DNA of 64,000 bases from Cedecea colo (GCF_011808225.1 NZ_SOYS01000008.1:124001-188000); one strand, 5' to 3'; numbered from the stretch's first letter, positions 8,377 to 18,077 are shown. Notes: generated by a model not told the origin, from the letters alone. A program made the numbers and translations.

Positions 8377-11300
8377 TCAGAATTTTTCAATTATCGTGCG
8401 GCTGATTATTTCATCCTGGACCTCTTTACACAGCTCGACGAAATAGGCGCTATATCCGGCGACGCGAACGATCAGGTCGCGATATTTTTCTGGCTCCAGC
8501 TGCGCTTTTTTCAGCACTTCGTTGTCGACGTAGCTGAACTGCATTTGACCATTGCCAAGAATGGATGCCGTGCGCAGTAGGGTAATCAGACCGTGGCGGC
8601 CTTCCGGCGTATCCAGCAGCCCTTTAAGGAATTTGAAGTTGTGCACCATACCAATGTTCATGGTTTCAACGTTCATTTTACTGACCGATTTGATAATCGC
8701 CGTTGGGCCTTGTTTATCCGCTCCCTGAGTTGGGCTGATACCATCGGAGAGCGGCATCCACGCCAGCCGACCGTTTGGCGTGGCGTTTGTTAGCTCACCA
8801 ATTGGCGTATTGTTAGAGATGGACAGCGTCCCGTGGCTGAGGGTGGAGTAGAGCATCTTATATTTGCGACACTCTTTCTCCGTCCACTCGGTGATATCCA
8901 GCGCATAACAATCGACAGAGTTGTCATCGTTGCCGTATTTTGGCGCATTCAGACAGTCGCGGCGCAGGGCATCGTATCCCTCGAAATTTGCTAGCATCGC
9001 GTCGCGAACCTGCTCAAGCGTGTATTTCTTCTCTTCATAAACCAGCCTGCGGATGGCGGCCATCGAATCTACGTAGGTCGCAAGGCCTGAGAAGATTAGC
9101 CCCGGCCCGTGATTGACTACCGCACCGCCCGCGGCGACATCTTTCCCGCTCGCCATACAGCCTTCAATCAGTAGAGACATCAGCGGCTTAGGCGCGACAT
9201 CGCGGTGAACGCGCTGGCTGATAACGGTGCCAATTGCCGACAGGCGGACAATATGGGCAACCTGCTGTTTTACGGCAGCATCGAAATCGTCGAACGTATG
9301 TAATTCGCGCAGATCGCCGGTGTCGATTCCCTGGTGGCTGTCAAACAGCACCATCCGGCCGCGATTAAGGACAAATTCGATGGCGATCGGCCATTGTGTA
9401 TAGCCCGTTGATGTCCATTGGTAGATGCGTCCGGATTTTTGCGGTTCCACGCAGCCCATCAGGCAATAGTCGCGCGCATCCTCAAAATCGAATCCTTTGC
9501 GCAGCATCATCTTGATATGTGAGTCGTCGAAATGGCAGGCCGGGAACCCCATGCCCGCTTTTACAACGTCAACAATCTTCTCCATATACGGCTGAGGAGA
9601 CTGGTTATGAATGCGGCAGGCCAGAGACGGCTGATACACTTTCACAAAGCGAACGGCGTCCATAATCAGGTAAGTCAGATCGTTACAGGCATCGCCGCCG
9701 CTGCGCTTTTGGCCCCCGACGGTCAGGTTGATAAAAGGCTGATAGCCGGCGAAGTATTTCGCTCCCGCCTCGCTGGACATCCACATTAGCTCTGCGCACT
9801 TGATAATAAATGCCTGCATAAGTTCCAGAGCGTCGTCGCGCGTCAGGCGGCCTTCGCGGATGTCGGCTTCGAACATCGGGTAGCAGTACTGGTCGAGTCG
9901 GCCCAGCGACAGGCCGGTCTGGTTTTCTTCAACTTCAAACAGGGACTCCAGGGTCCAGACGCTTTGTAAGGCTTCCTGCAGCGTTTTCGGTGGATTGGCC
10001 GGGACGTTTTCATTGACCTCCGCAATGGTCAGCAGCTCGGCTCGGCGTTCAGCGTTAGCTTCTGCTGCCGCCAGTTCACGAGCGTGAGCGGCTATACGGC
10101 GCGCATAGCCGACCACGCCTTCGCAGGTTTCGATCGCCGCCTTGTAAAAATAGATACGATCGATGTCGTCCGGGTTTTCCATGCTTAGCGCGGCAAGGTT
10201 GGCCTGCGCGTCGGCTTTAATACCGTTCATGCCTTTGGTAAACAGCAGCACATCGTAACCCGGACAGGTGTCACCCCCGCCGTTTATCTGATGATAAGAG
10301 AGGTCGCTAACGAAGGTTTCGCCGCTGAATGACCAGACGCCAGCTTCGCGATACTGCGCTTCGCAAATTTCATCCAGCGAGCGGCCTTCCCAGAAGGGCA
10401 CGATCTCTTCGCGAATGGTTTTTTTATCTTCTTCGCTGATAACAAAAGGATCCTGCGGCCGGGTGCTCATGGTATCCAGCTCATCGCGAACCCAGCGCCA
10501 GGCGATATCCGGTGAGAAAGCTCCTGCCCGCGGTTTACCGCAGGGATGGCCGACGATCAATTCTTCATCCTGGATGAGGATTGGTGCGGTTTCACAGGCG
10601 TGGCGGAACGCTTTGGCGCGCAGTAAAATAGTCGGCAATCCCGGGTTGTTTTTCACCACTTCGGTGAACGCCAGCGCCCGGTAAATGGTTACGCTCGGGC
10701 GCGCCTGTAGATAGCGATTGCGCAGACGTTGCAGGCGGGGGGTTAAGCCTTGCATCACCGCCGTATCTTCTGCAATTTGCGCTGCCGGAGCGGTATGCTG
10801 CGCGCCCTGAAACAGAGAGACGGAAAGGTTCAGCGTGCTCAGGTTACGTCTGGCGTTGAGAAACAGGCCGGACAGGGCGTTGATTTCAAGGCTGGCGTCG
10901 TTCAGGTCGGCACCGTGGAACAGGGCATCAAACATCGGGTAGCCGTGCAGTGAACGCGGCGCGCGAACTTCACTTAACTCCGCCAGCTTCAGCCACAGGC
11001 ATTCGACGATTTCGTAGGCTTGATCCGGGGTTAAATGCCCACTATCGATGTCACGCTGATACCAGGATAGCAGCGCTTTATCCGCCCCACAGGGATTCAC
11101 GGCATAGTCGCCATTATCCAGCAGCAGGGCTAGCTGAAACAGGTAAAATGCCTGGCAGGCTTCTTTAAAATTCCTCGCGGGCAGCGCCGGAATGTGATGC
11201 AGGATAGCTGCGCTGTCGCGCAGTTCCGCCTGCCGGTAGGGATTGCTTTCTTCGGAGGCCAACGTCTCAAGGCGATCGGCCATTTTTTGTGCCAGCATCA

Positions 11301-11766
11301 GCAGAGCGTCACAGGCGTAGATGGCGGCGCGACAGGCGTTAACCTCATCCATTCTGCTGCGGCTCAAGGCGCTGCCAGGCGTGCGCATTTTCTCTTCCAG
11401 CTGTTTTTTTATCGCCAGAGCGCCTTTATCGACGATGAGCAGATAGTTCGGCGAAGCCAGCTCGGCGCTGAGATTCAGAAACTGGAACACCGACGGCTGC
11501 CGGCCAGCGTTGTCGTCGTGGAAAATCACACCGTGAGCCTGGCTTGTCTGGTTGCCAACAATCAGCTCGTCCAGTGAAATGCCGACAGAAAGCTGGCGCA
11601 TCAGTTCGTAATATCGACGGGCGGGTTTGACGGCGGCTGGAATGCCCGCGATATCGCTATCGAGGGCGCTGTAAGCTGCGGCATGCTCTGTGCATAACGT
11701 ACTTTTTTGCGACTGTAAACGTTCCGCCAGCACGTTGACGCGTGGCGTTAGGCTGTAGTGTGCCAT
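8377..11766 (-). CDS. cutC: Choline trimethylamine-lyase, long (type II) form, glycyl radical enzyme
   Basis: CutC cleaves choline to trimethylamine and acetaldehyde. The protein is 1129 residues against about 850 for type I CutC. The C-terminal part carries the choline-specific residues: [15 protein letters not shown] (the Tyr and Asp that contact choline), [19 protein letters not shown] (radical cysteine, general-base glutamate, Thr and Tyr) and the glycyl radical loop RVAGYSAYF with Gly about residue 1104, 25 residues from the end as in known CutC. Residues 1 to about 330 resemble another, degenerate PFL-domain N-terminus ([15 protein letters not shown] parallels [15 protein letters not shown] further on), so the extension looks like a partial domain duplication. 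The ATG at 11766 has an AGGAG site. Confidence 0.96.
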   Translation of the reverse strand: MAHYSLTPRVNVLAERLQSQKSTLCTEHAAAYSALDSDIAGIPAAVKPARRYYELMRQLSVGISLDELIVGNQTSQAHGVIFHDDNAGRQPSVFQFLNLSAELASPNYLLIVDKGALAIKKQLEEKMRTPGSALSRSRMDEVNACRAAIYACDALLMLAQKMADRLETLASEESNPYRQAELRDSAAILHHIPALPARNFKEACQAFYLFQLALLLDNGDYAVNPCGADKALLSWYQRDIDSGHLTPDQAYEIVECLWLKLAELSEVRAPRSLHGYPMFDALFHGADLNDASLEINALSGLFLNARRNLSTLNLSVSLFQGAQHTAPAAQIAEDTAVMQGLTPRLQRLRNRYLQARPSVTIYRALAFTEVVKNNPGLPTILLRAKAFRHACETAPILIQDEELIVGHPCGKPRAGAFSPDIAWRWVRDELDTMSTRPQDPFVISEEDKKTIREEIVPFWEGRSLDEICEAQYREAGVWSFSGETFVSDLSYHQINGGGDTCPGYDVLLFTKGMNGIKADAQANLAALSMENPDDIDRIYFYKAAIETCEGVVGYARRIAAHARELAAAEANAERRAELLTIAEVNENVPANPPKTLQEALQSVWTLESLFEVEENQTGLSLGRLDQYCYPMFEADIREGRLTRDDALELMQAFIIKCAELMWMSSEAGAKYFAGYQPFINLTVGGQKRSGGDACNDLTYLIMDAVRFVKVYQPSLACRIHNQSPQPYMEKIVDVVKAGMGFPACHFDDSHIKMMLRKGFDFEDARDYCLMGCVEPQKSGRIYQWTSTGYTQWPIAIEFVLNRGRMVLFDSHQGIDTGDLRELHTFDDFDAAVKQQVAHIVRLSAIGTVISQRVHRDVAPKPLMSLLIEGCMASGKDVAAGGAVVNHGPGLIFSGLATYVDSMAAIRRLVYEEKKYTLEQVRDAMLANFEGYDALRRDCLNAPKYGNDDNSVDCYALDITEWTEKECRKYKMLYSTLSHGTLSISNNTPIGELTNATPNGRLAWMPLSDGISPTQGADKQGPTAIIKSVSKMNVETMNIGMVHNFKFLKGLLDTPEGRHGLITLLRTASILGNGQMQFSYVDNEVLKKAQLEPEKYRDLIVRVAGYSAYFVELCKEVQDEIISRTIIEKF

Positions 11767-11787
11767 GAGGTTCTCCTGATGTTCTTA

Positions 11788-12951
11788 TTAATGATCCTGC
11801 CCGCAACCGTAGCGTTGGCCGGCCCAGGCCTGGCGATAGATATTCGCCATCGCCTGAGCGTCGGGCTGTTCTGGATTCGTTGGGGTGCAGCTGTCGCGAA
11901 GCGCCTGGCCGACCATCTCCGCCGTTTTACTGGCGAAATCAGCGGCGTCTATACCGCATTCACGAATGCCGACCGGCATTTCCATTTCCGCTTTTAATGT
12001 CTGAATGGAAACCAGCAGGCTGGTGACCCCTTCGCGGGTTGTCCGTGCGGGGAGAGTGAGCAGATGTGCCAGATGGGCGTATTTACGTGCCGCTCGGGTA
12101 TCGCATTGCCCTGAGTAGTCGGCATTCCATGCCACGACGTCGGCCATCAGCAGCGCATTCGCCCGGCCGTGTGGAATGCGAAAGACGCCGCCCAGCGCGT
12201 GGGCCAGGCTGTGGGTGATACCCAGCGAGGCGTTAGTGAACGCCATTCCCGCCATGCAGGATGCGCTGTGCATCTTTTCCCTTGCCTGCAGGTCGCTTCC
12301 CTGGCGCCAGCAGGTTGGCAGGTAGTTGAAAACCTGCTGGACGACTTTTTCCGCCAGTGCGTCGGTAAAGTCGCTCGCCCGCAGGGAAACATATGCTTCC
12401 AGAGCGTGGCAGAGGACATCCATTCCGGTATCCGCCGTGATGGACGCCGGCACGGAGGTGACCAGCGAGGGATCCAGAATGGCGATATCTGGCAGCATGA
12501 GTGGATCTACCAGGACCAGCTTTTCGGCGCGGGATTTCACTACCGAAAAGGCGGTCACTTCCGAACCCGTACCGCTGGTTGTTGGAATTGCGACAAAGCG
12601 AGAGCGGGATGCCATCGGCTCAGGCCTGGCCTGCGCCAGGGTGTAAATAACGGCCTTCGCTGCATCGATAACCGACCCGCCTCCCAGGGCGACCACCAGA
12701 TCGGGCTGCTGCTCATCCATTATTTTCATGCCGCAGACAACGGTGGCGATATCCGGATCGGCTACCACATCGTCCCAAACCTGAAACGCGATTCCTCGCT
12801 GCTGCCAGGATTGCGTGATGCGGGCTGCAAGACCTAATTTGACCATCGCTTTGTCCGTTACCAGCAGGGCGCTGCTGGTGGGCAGGTCGTACAGCGTATT
12901 CAGCGCCTGTGGGCCAAAATGGATCCGGGGTTGTAGCTGAAATTCACTCAT
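11788..12951 (-). CDS. cutO: Iron-dependent alcohol dehydrogenase of the choline BMC
   Basis: This group III (iron) alcohol dehydrogenase of 387 residues would reduce acetaldehyde to ethanol and regenerate NAD inside the shell. The family motifs are visible: GGGSVIDAAKAV for NAD binding, PTTSGTGSEVT, and the metal-binding HSLAHALGGVFRIPHGRANA. Its position between cutC and the BMC pentamer gene fits CutO. The ATG at 12951 follows AAGGAG at a slightly long spacing. Confidence 0.92.
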   Translation of the reverse strand: MSEFQLQPRIHFGPQALNTLYDLPTSSALLVTDKAMVKLGLAARITQSWQQRGIAFQVWDDVVADPDIATVVCGMKIMDEQQPDLVVALGGGSVIDAAKAVIYTLAQARPEPMASRSRFVAIPTTSGTGSEVTAFSVVKSRAEKLVLVDPLMLPDIAILDPSLVTSVPASITADTGMDVLCHALEAYVSLRASDFTDALAEKVVQQVFNYLPTCWRQGSDLQAREKMHSASCMAGMAFTNASLGITHSLAHALGGVFRIPHGRANALLMADVVAWNADYSGQCDTRAARKYAHLAHLLTLPARTTREGVTSLLVSIQTLKAEMEMPVGIRECGIDAADFASKTAEMVGQALRDSCTPTNPEQPDAQAMANIYRQAWAGQRYGCGQDH

Positions 12952-12966
12952 CGTGTCATTAACTCC

Positions 12967-13224
12967 TTAGCGATCCCGAAACACGTTCTCGACAATGGCC
13001 ACCACCGACATGGCTTTATAGAGACCTTTGCCGAGCGCGAACCGCACCTCCACCAGGACGATGTCGTGCAGGCCAGCGCCTACGCTATCGACAGCGACCC
13101 AGGTTTTGTCCTTGATGAGCTGCTGTTCATCGTCAAGGGCGGCGATCAGCAGCAGATTGCTGCCGCGCAGCTCATCGCATTTTTGCGTGGCGACAACGTG
13201 GCCGATTACCTTTGCGAGAATCAT
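12967..13224 (-). CDS. BMC-P pentameric vertex protein (EutN/CcmL family)
   Basis: This 85-residue protein of the EutN/CcmL family caps the vertices of the microcompartment shell. The typical start MILAKVIGHVVATQK, the middle GSNLLLIAALDD and the strand VAVDSVGAGLHDIVLVEVRFALG are all present. It sits between the aldehyde and alcohol dehydrogenase genes, and is the only pentamer gene in the locus. Confidence 0.93.
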   Translation of the reverse strand: MILAKVIGHVVATQKCDELRGSNLLLIAALDDEQQLIKDKTWVAVDSVGAGLHDIVLVEVRFALGKGLYKAMSVVAIVENVFRDR

Positions 13225-13250
13225 GATTTTTATCGCCTTTTCTCAATGCA

Positions 13251-14831
13251 TTACTTATCCAGACGCTCCAGCACCTGACGTATCACGCGTTCTACGTTTT
13301 GCTCGTTAATCTCGTTTTCGCATGGGGCGGAAGGGGTGAGTGAGAACCGGTCATCCGAGTGCCGTGTCACACCGGAGGTAAAGCGCGCGTCATCAAGAAT
13401 GCTGATCTGCGGTGAAGCAACGGGTTCAGGCCTGAGCTGAGGAATCGCCTGGCTGCCCGGCGTGCGGAGTTCTTCTATAGAGCGCACGCCGTAGCCTACC
13501 CTGCGGATGTTTAACAGGTTCATGGGGCCGACATTGTCGGAGCTGGAGCCGCCACCGACCGCGCCGCAGCCGAGCGTCAGGGCAGGAGAGAGATTAGTGG
13601 TAGCGCCAATTCCGCCCAGCGCCGCAGGCGTGTTGATCAGGATGCGATTGACGGGCTTTTCGAGGCTGAACTGGCGGATCACATCCTGATTTTGGGTGTG
13701 GATCACCAGCGTATGCCCCAATCCTTCGTTGGTGAGCAGTTCCATGACGCGGTTGCAGGCTGCTTTCCAGTCCTCTTCCACATACAGCCCCAGTACCGGA
13801 CACAGTTTTTCTCGTGAATAAGGATTCTGGTGTGAAACTGTGGTCTGTTCGGCAATTAGCACTCGCGTGTTGGCGGGGACGCGAAAACCGGCAACCTGGC
13901 TGAGATAGAGCGCGCTTTTACCTACGGTTTTGGGATTGATCGTACCGTTGGGGCGCATTAAAAGAGCGGCTATTTTGGCGGCTTCATCTTCCTGCATGAA
14001 ATACACGCCCTGAGCTTCCAGTTCACGGTGTACTTCATCATAAATACAGCGTTCGACGATGACCGACTGTTCGGAAGCGCAAATGACGCCGTTATCGAAG
14101 GTTTTGCTGGCGATAATGTCTTTTACCGCACGGGGTATATTGGCGCTGCGCTCAATAAAAGCAGGGCCATTGCCCGGGCCACCGCTGATTGTTGGCGTAC
14201 CGGAGGCATAAGCCGCACGTACCATTCCTTCTCCACCAGTCGCCAGAATCAGCGATACCTCTTTGCTGTGCATAAGTTCTGAGGTGGCTTCGAGAGTCAG
14301 CTCGGTCAGACCGCTGACACTTCCGGCCGGAGCACCTGCGGCTTGTGCTGCGCGTTTAACTATGTCGATCGCTTTCCAGCTGCACATTTTTGCGCCCGGG
14401 TGGGGAGAAAAAATAATGGCGTTACCAGCTTTCAGCGCAATGAGCGCTTTATAAAAAATGGTTGAGGTTGGGTTTGTTGAGGGCACCAGCGCGCAGATAA
14501 CCCCCAGCGGCACGCCCACGTCCATCACTTTTTTTATCGGATCGTCATGGATGATACCGACGGTTTTCATCTCTTTAATGGCCTCATAAACGTGCAGCGA
14601 AGCAAAACGGTTCTTCAAAACCTTATCCTGCCAGTTGCCAAAACCGGTTTCTTCGCAGGCCATTTTTGCCAGCGATTCGGCGTGGTGTGCTGCTTCCTGA
14701 GCCACATTTTTGACGATGGCGTCGATTTGCTGCTGCGAGAAGCTGGCCAGAATCGCGTGCGCCTGTTTAGCGCTGCGAACCAGCTCCCGGGCGTGCTGCC
14801 GTGATTGCAAATCATTATCCAGTTCAATCAT
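13251..14831 (-). CDS. cutF: CoA-acylating acetaldehyde dehydrogenase of the choline BMC
   Basis: This enzyme would oxidise acetaldehyde with CoA and NAD to acetyl-CoA. The 526-residue protein resembles the aldehyde dehydrogenase half of AdhE: LVPSTNPTSTIFYKALIALKAGNAI, GGPGNGPAFIERSANI and the catalytic cysteine in FDNGVICASEQSV. After about residue 460 a loose linker leads to a terminal amphipathic helix (EQNVERVIRQVLERLDK), a classic C-terminal encapsulation peptide. The start at 14831 (MIELDNDLQ) is preferred over 14846 because an AAGGAT site lies just upstream. Confidence 0.93.
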   Translation of the reverse strand: MIELDNDLQSRQHARELVRSAKQAHAILASFSQQQIDAIVKNVAQEAAHHAESLAKMACEETGFGNWQDKVLKNRFASLHVYEAIKEMKTVGIIHDDPIKKVMDVGVPLGVICALVPSTNPTSTIFYKALIALKAGNAIIFSPHPGAKMCSWKAIDIVKRAAQAAGAPAGSVSGLTELTLEATSELMHSKEVSLILATGGEGMVRAAYASGTPTISGGPGNGPAFIERSANIPRAVKDIIASKTFDNGVICASEQSVIVERCIYDEVHRELEAQGVYFMQEDEAAKIAALLMRPNGTINPKTVGKSALYLSQVAGFRVPANTRVLIAEQTTVSHQNPYSREKLCPVLGLYVEEDWKAACNRVMELLTNEGLGHTLVIHTQNQDVIRQFSLEKPVNRILINTPAALGGIGATTNLSPALTLGCGAVGGGSSSDNVGPMNLLNIRRVGYGVRSIEELRTPGSQAIPQLRPEPVASPQISILDDARFTSGVTRHSDDRFSLTPSAPCENEINEQNVERVIRQVLERLDK

Positions 14832-14884
14832 GAATCTATCCTTCATCAGACTAAAAGAGTGGAGACGGGGCGTGCTTTGTTACG

Positions 14885-15163
14885 TCAGGCTTTGTGCTGC
14901 GCCGCAATTTTCTCAATATCGTTATGCGGACGGGCAATGACGCGTGAAGTAATGACTTCCCCTACTCGTTTTGCTGCTTCTACCCCGGAGTCAACGGCGG
15001 CATTTACGGCGCCGACGTCACCTTTCACCATCGCGGTGACCAGGCCGGAACCGACGTTCTCGTAGCCAATCAGTTCGACATTCGCAGCTTTACACATCGC
15101 ATCGGCGGCTTCGATGCAGGCCACCAGCCCTTTGGTTTCGATTAGACCAAGTGCTTCTTTCAT
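14885..15163 (-). CDS. BMC-H hexameric shell protein (third of three tandem paralogs)
   Basis: This 92-residue canonical BMC domain protein forms hexameric shell tiles. It begins [21 protein letters not shown] and has the conserved pore-side segment [19 protein letters not shown]. It differs from its two upstream paralogs only at scattered positions: KE for GD at residues 2-3, GAVNAA for [15 protein letters not shown] for RIGEVVTSL, and the last dozen residues. The ATG at 15163 has an AGGAGAG site. Confidence 0.95.
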   Translation of the reverse strand: MKEALGLIETKGLVACIEAADAMCKAANVELIGYENVGSGLVTAMVKGDVGAVNAAVDSGVEAAKRVGEVITSRVIARPHNDIEKIAAQHKA

Positions 15164-15174
15164 GTTCTCTCCTG

Positions 15175-15459
15175 TTAGCCAGCAACTTTGTACTGAGCAA
15201 CGATTTTGTTAATGTCGTTATGCGGACGAGCAATGACCAGCGAGGTCACGACTTCACCGATGCGCTGTGCGGATTCCACGCCGGAGTCCACGGCGGCTTT
15301 CACCGCGCCGACGTCGCCTTTCACCATCGCGGTGACCAGGCCGGAGCCGACGTTTTCGTAACCAATCAGTTCAACGTTAGCGGCTTTACACATCGCGTCG
15401 GCAGCTTCAATACAGGCCACCAGCCCTTTGGTTTCGATCAGACCTAATGCATCACCCAT
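15175..15459 (-). CDS. BMC-H hexameric shell protein (second of three tandem paralogs)
   Basis: This 94-residue BMC-H protein is almost identical to the flanking paralogs. It has SAQRIGEVV where the first has AAKRIGEVV, and a slightly longer end ([10 protein letters not shown]). An upstream in-frame extension exists, but the start at 15459 ([12 protein letters not shown]) matches the paralogs and has a GGAGG site. Near-identical copies of this kind usually mix in the shell facets. Confidence 0.95.
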   Translation of the reverse strand: MGDALGLIETKGLVACIEAADAMCKAANVELIGYENVGSGLVTAMVKGDVGAVKAAVDSGVESAQRIGEVVTSLVIARPHNDINKIVAQYKVAG

Positions 15460-15475
15460 TTGTATTCCTCCGGCT

Positions 15476-15754
15476 TTATGCCTTGTGCTTAATGACGATT
15501 TTGTTGATGTCGTTGTGCGGTCGGGCAATCACCAGCGAGGTGACGACTTCGCCAATGCGTTTTGCCGCTTCAACGCCTGAATCTACGGCGGCTTTCACCG
15601 CGCCGACGTCACCTTTCACCATCGCAGTGACCAGGCCGGAGCCGACGTTTTCATAACCAATCAGTTCGACGTTAGCGGCTTTACACATCGCATCCGCTGC
15701 TTCAATGCAGGCTACCAGGCCCTTGGTTTCTATCAGACCTAATGCATCACCCAT
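15476..15754 (-). CDS. BMC-H hexameric shell protein (first gene of the choline BMC operon)
   Basis: This 92-residue BMC-H protein, [12 protein letters not shown] to KIVIKHKA, heads the operon. Its ATG at 15754 follows a strong GAGGAGGAG ribosome site, in keeping with high demand for shell protein. With the other two tandem copies and the tailed BMC-H gene at 6955 it gives four BMC-H genes and no BMC-T, the pattern of GRM2 choline loci. Confidence 0.95.
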   Translation of the reverse strand: MGDALGLIETKGLVACIEAADAMCKAANVELIGYENVGSGLVTAMVKGDVGAVKAAVDSGVEAAKRIGEVVTSLVIARPHNDINKIVIKHKA

Positions 15755-16143
15755 TGTGATTTTCTCCTCCTCAAACAGGGTCCCGTGAGTACGAACAACC
15801 GTCTGTGCGTCGGCTCAGCCGGGCCGCATCGGCGTTCCAGGTTCACTATAGATACGAAGAGATTGAATGGAATTTAAATCCTTAAACGTTTTATTTTTGG
15901 TTTTTTATTCTGATATTTTGCGCTTTATTTATTTCTTTGTGCTGTTTATGCGGCTTGATTTGGCAATGACGCAGGCGAGGGAGACGCAAAATTGCGGCGG
16001 GTTTAATGTTGTTATGGAATTGCTAACGTAGTGATGCGTCAGCGTTTAATGCCATATAAAAAACGTGCTTAAAGTCACTATTAATCGCTATTGGTAAGAG
16101 GAGCTAAAAAGGCCGCCGGCGGTGAAAAGCGAGAAATGTGAAG
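15755..16143 (-). promoter_or_regulatory. Upstream region of the choline BMC operon
   Basis: This 389-bp gap holds no convincing gene. On the minus strand a TATAGT at 15850-15845 is a possible -10 box, but the -35 position is poor, suggesting activator-dependent transcription. Around 15870-15960 the DNA is very AT-rich, which could bind a ToxR-type activator or H-NS. The GC-rich patch followed by T5 at about 16105-16125 may weakly terminate the upstream regulator transcript. No clear FNR or CRP palindrome was found. Confidence 0.4.
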
Positions 16144-16662
16144 TCAGTCAAAGGTGCTGCCGGACTTCAGCGTGCAGATAAAGAGAGGGGAGTTAAGGGA
16201 GCTGAGTAAAATAGAGCTGTTGTTCAATCGCTGCATGTTAAGAAACAGGCCGTCGTGGCTGTCGGACATCTCACGCATAAAGTAATCAAAAATCACATCG
16301 GGCGACTGGTCGATTGAGGAGGCGCTGGCCTCCCATCTGCTGATTCGATAGTGGCGTTCCAGAGGGGATATCCGCTTGCTGGTATAGCTGAATTTGACGT
16401 AGCGCTGAAGGTAGAGCCAGCCCGCCTCGGAATCGGTATAGCCTTCCACAACAATGGAGCCCGCTCCTTTCGCGGCGAAGTTGAAATGAATATTCCCGTT
16501 AACGTTCTCTTTTTCCATATTTTCAAAACGCATTATCACTTTCGTGGAACAGGACATATTTCCGGCGTTCTCTTTGGGGAACAGGCGCCAGAGGCTAAAG
16601 CCAGCTGCCGCGATAAATACCGCGCCAGAAAGCAGAAATGTGGTACGGGGGATGAGCTTCAT
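16144..16662 (-). CDS. Predicted membrane-anchored partner of the ToxR-like regulator (YqeJ/ToxS-like position)
   Basis: This 172-residue protein starts with MKLIPRTTFLLSG followed by one hydrophobic segment (AVFIAAAGFSLW) and then a roughly 140-residue domain predicted to be periplasmic. There is no recognisable enzyme motif. Its ATG overlaps the stop of the upstream wHTH gene (ATGA), so the two are translationally coupled. That arrangement, a membrane wHTH regulator followed by a small single-pass periplasmic protein, matches ToxR/ToxS, PsaE/PsaF and E. coli YqeI/YqeJ. Two cysteines lie in the periplasmic part. The function as a stabiliser or sensor is inference. Confidence 0.6.
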   Translation of the reverse strand: MKLIPRTTFLLSGAVFIAAAGFSLWRLFPKENAGNMSCSTKVIMRFENMEKENVNGNIHFNFAAKGAGSIVVEGYTDSEAGWLYLQRYVKFSYTSKRISPLERHYRISRWEASASSIDQSPDVIFDYFMREMSDSHDGLFLNMQRLNNSSILLSSLNSPLFICTLKSGSTFD

Positions 16663-17450
16663 TGCGGGTTCCAGGAATAGTAGAAATAGTTGTCGCAATA
16701 GCTGAACGCATTGTTTTCATGCATTGCACAATGCGCCATGAAAACGCGTCCCAGGCCATTGGTTTGTAGCTTGTCGCCGTAGAAAAAAATGAATCGTTCA
16801 TCGGGTCTGCAGGGGAGCGCCAGGCGCTGGCGCACGGCATCAAAGTTTTTATCGTAGACGGTTTCGGTGACGGAACTTAGCATATCGTCGCTCGCCAGCA
16901 GCTCACACGGGCTGTTAGCCATAGAAGTCAGCACAATCGGGCGAGATTTCTCTCCGCCGAACAGCGCGGGTATCAGCAATAAAATAGATATCAGTAATAA
17001 AGCCACGCTGGCCATATACCAGCACATACCCTGCTGATGCCCGGTGGGCTGTGGGCGTACCGGGTCGTTGATTGTCAGGGAAGGGGCAGTCGGCATTGCA
17101 TCCGTTGGCGGTGGGACATCGTCGAGCGCTTCTACCAAAATAGCGGGATTGAGCTGTAGATAACCGCGAGAAATGGTGATGATAACGTTCTCAATACCAT
17201 AGTGCCGGAACGTTTTACGCAGCATACTCAGGTACTGATTAAGATTGGCATTAGATGAGGTAAAGCCGTTATCGTCCCAGACCTTTTTAAGGACTTCATT
17301 ACGGCTGACTACGCTCTGATTGTGCAGAAAGAATGACAGCAGAGCATTGGCGGTAATGGAAAGCTGGGTATCCGGCTCGTCGTTACCCGCTAAGGTTAAC
17401 GATCCTTCTTCGGCATTGTAAATCAGACCGGCGTTGAGATTGTAGCGCAT
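16659..17450 (-). CDS. ToxR/CadC-like membrane transcriptional regulator
   Basis: Residues 1 to about 95 form an OmpR/PhoB-type winged helix (LSITANALLSFFLHNQ, SRNEVLKKVWDDNG, NANLNQYLSMLRKTF, ISRGYLQL). A proline-rich linker follows, then one membrane helix (MASVALLLISILLLIPALF, about residues 135-155) and a roughly 105-residue periplasmic domain with four cysteines. Such proteins bind DNA from the membrane and sense periplasmic conditions. The start at 17450 (MRYNLN) is chosen for its GAGAG site; an ATG at 17483 directly after the tetR stop is also possible. Its place upstream of the choline BMC operon makes it a candidate activator of that operon. Confidence 0.75.
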   Translation of the reverse strand: MRYNLNAGLIYNAEEGSLTLAGNDEPDTQLSITANALLSFFLHNQSVVSRNEVLKKVWDDNGFTSSNANLNQYLSMLRKTFRHYGIENVIITISRGYLQLNPAILVEALDDVPPPTDAMPTAPSLTINDPVRPQPTGHQQGMCWYMASVALLLISILLLIPALFGGEKSRPIVLTSMANSPCELLASDDMLSSVTETVYDKNFDAVRQRLALPCRPDERFIFFYGDKLQTNGLGRVFMAHCAMHENNAFSYCDNYFYYSWNPQ

Positions 17451-17483
17451 AGGCGGCTCTCTCTGTCTGTTTCTGGCGTCCAT

Positions 17484-18077
17484 TCACGCCGACAACGTCA
17501 CGGCTAACAGGCCGCTAATCAATGCCTGGCGATGCTCTGCGCTTATTATTGGTCCTTTCGTCATCGTGAACAGCCAGATGCCATCTGCCGCGTAGCGTAC
17601 CTGCATCTTTCTGCGATCGTTGTTCAGAGCGTCGCCTTTTGCCAGATGCGCCAGCATCCAGTCGCGCCAGCACCGGCGCAGCACGGGCTCATCGGGCATA
17701 GCCAGCGAAAGAACCATTAGTTGGCGGCTTTCGTCGTTATCCGTCAGAGCGGAAAAGTAATTGAGATAGGCTCGCGTAAAGCGGCCGCAGGACAATGGAT
17801 TGCCGCTCATTAGCGCAAAGATAGCGTTATCCATAACCGCCAGCAGGCGGGCGAACAGCGCAAAGATCGGCGACTGCTTATAGGGAAACTGATGTATTAA
17901 GCCACCCTTGCTGACGCCAGCCTCGTGAGCAAGGGCATTAAGTGATAGGGAAGCAATGCCATCCCGGCCTGCAATCATCGCTGCTAATTCAAGCAGTTGC
18001 CGTTGGAGGCGCGTGGGAGCTTTCTTCCGATGAAGCGTTTGCGTGTTCATGCTCGAATCATACCGACCAGACGGCAT
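17484..18077 (-). CDS. TetR/AcrR family transcriptional regulator
   Basis: This is a regulator of up to 197 residues with an N-terminal TetR helix-turn-helix (GIASLSLNALAHEAGVSKGGLIHQFPYKQ) and a variable C-terminal ligand domain. The start is uncertain: 18077 or 18050 (MNTQTLHRKK), neither with a strong ribosome site. The stop at 17484 is directly followed by a possible ATG of the ToxR-like gene, so the three regulator genes probably form one unit pointing at the cut operon. The ligand is unknown; a choline-related signal is a guess from context. Confidence 0.85.
   Translation of the reverse strand: MPSGRYDSSMNTQTLHRKKAPTRLQRQLLELAAMIAGRDGIASLSLNALAHEAGVSKGGLIHQFPYKQSPIFALFARLLAVMDNAIFALMSGNPLSCGRFTRAYLNYFSALTDNDESRQLMVLSLAMPDEPVLRRCWRDWMLAHLAKGDALNNDRRKMQVRYAADGIWLFTMTKGPIISAEHRQALISGLLAVTLSA

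Noticed and set aside
4881-15754. Calling the BMC locus an ethanolamine (eut) or propanediol (pdu) operon
   Set aside because: There is no EutBC, no diol dehydratase and no BMC-T; the glycyl radical enzyme has the choline-specific residues of CutC.
15956-15972. FNR-like half site TTGAT upstream of the BMC operon
   Set aside because: Only one half matches and it is about 120 bp from the possible promoter, so it is not convincing.
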